A DNA stretch of 64,000 bases from Actinomadura parmotrematis (lineage in GTDB: Bacteria > Actinomycetota > Actinomycetes > Streptosporangiales > Streptosporangiaceae), in NCBI RefSeq assembly GCF_019458805.1, contig NZ_JAIBOA010000002.1:248001-312000 (forward strand). The letters run 5' to 3'. A model generated the notes under the pieces. It saw only the letters and a list, made by a program, of their open reading frames with translations. It searched no databases and was not told the DNA's origin. Positions 62,894-64,000 of this stretch are shown piece by piece. Position numbers and translations under genes: made by a program. How positions within the stretch are numbered: the stretch's first letter is position 1; the number at the start of each line of letters is the position of its first letter.

Positions 62894-64000
<1,107 letters not shown>

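Overview
The window is 64 kb of very GC-rich DNA with dense genes, frequent GTG/TTG starts, GTGA stop-start overlaps, leaderless promoters and a mycothiol S-conjugate amidase gene. These point to an actinomycete. The mix of genes (DUF397/XRE pairs, many Ser/Thr kinases, RDD and DUF4190 membrane proteins, short M1 peptidases) fits the Thermomonosporaceae/Actinomadura group, but that placement is inference.

Layout. 1-6051: two fumarases of unrelated classes (class I, cut by the window edge, and class II fumC) enclose two divergent membrane Ser/Thr kinases. 6061-9146: three paralogous secreted transglycosylase-like proteins. 9147-16243: leftward genes for PhoH/PIN, a cis-prenyltransferase, two unrecognised proteins, an NlpC/P60 peptidase and a DUF255 thioredoxin-fold protein. 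16328-17986: a lone large serine recombinase. 18125-26231: a flavin disulfide oxidoreductase, a GH16-like lipoprotein, RNase Z, a PPOX-fold protein, mca with a coupled small membrane protein, DUF4307, greA, and a divergent Lrp/hppD pair. 26311-34110: two membrane proteins and four tandem M1-family metallopeptidases. 34162-37530: FIST, ROK kinase and ilvA, all leftward. 37674-41659: an AAA ATPase/VWA pair and a membrane protein. 41696-51316: an esterase, metB, an MMPL transporter, a three-gene nuclease-like operon, DUF397/XRE, an RsbW-like ATPase and cbs. 51495-55901: an SGNH hydrolase, a beta-propeller lipoprotein, a thiolase and DUF4287. 56126-56200: an atypical tRNA. 56280-64000: a CFA-synthase-like methyltransferase, type II NADH dehydrogenase, family 5 uracil-DNA glycosylase, a DUF2510 protein, and the eno-ftsB-DUF501-ppx operon, with enolase cut by the window edge.

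The backbone (fum, phoH, short cis-prenyltransferase, DUF255, mca, DUF4307, greA, metB, cbs, GDSL hydrolase, fadA3, ppx, DUF501, ftsB, eno) has the gene content of the M. tuberculosis Rv1023-Rv1098 neighbourhood. The accessory parts stand out against it: the M1 array, the lone recombinase and the 44.2-49.9 kb segment between metB and cbs. I see no CRISPR array, insertion sequence or rRNA. The best candidates for new biology are the nuclease-like operon with duplicated C-terminal modules (46676-48170), the aberrant tRNA (56126-56200), the M1 array with a 102-bp identical active-site block and a C7 frameshift, and a multi-hairpin element after greA (24368-24512).
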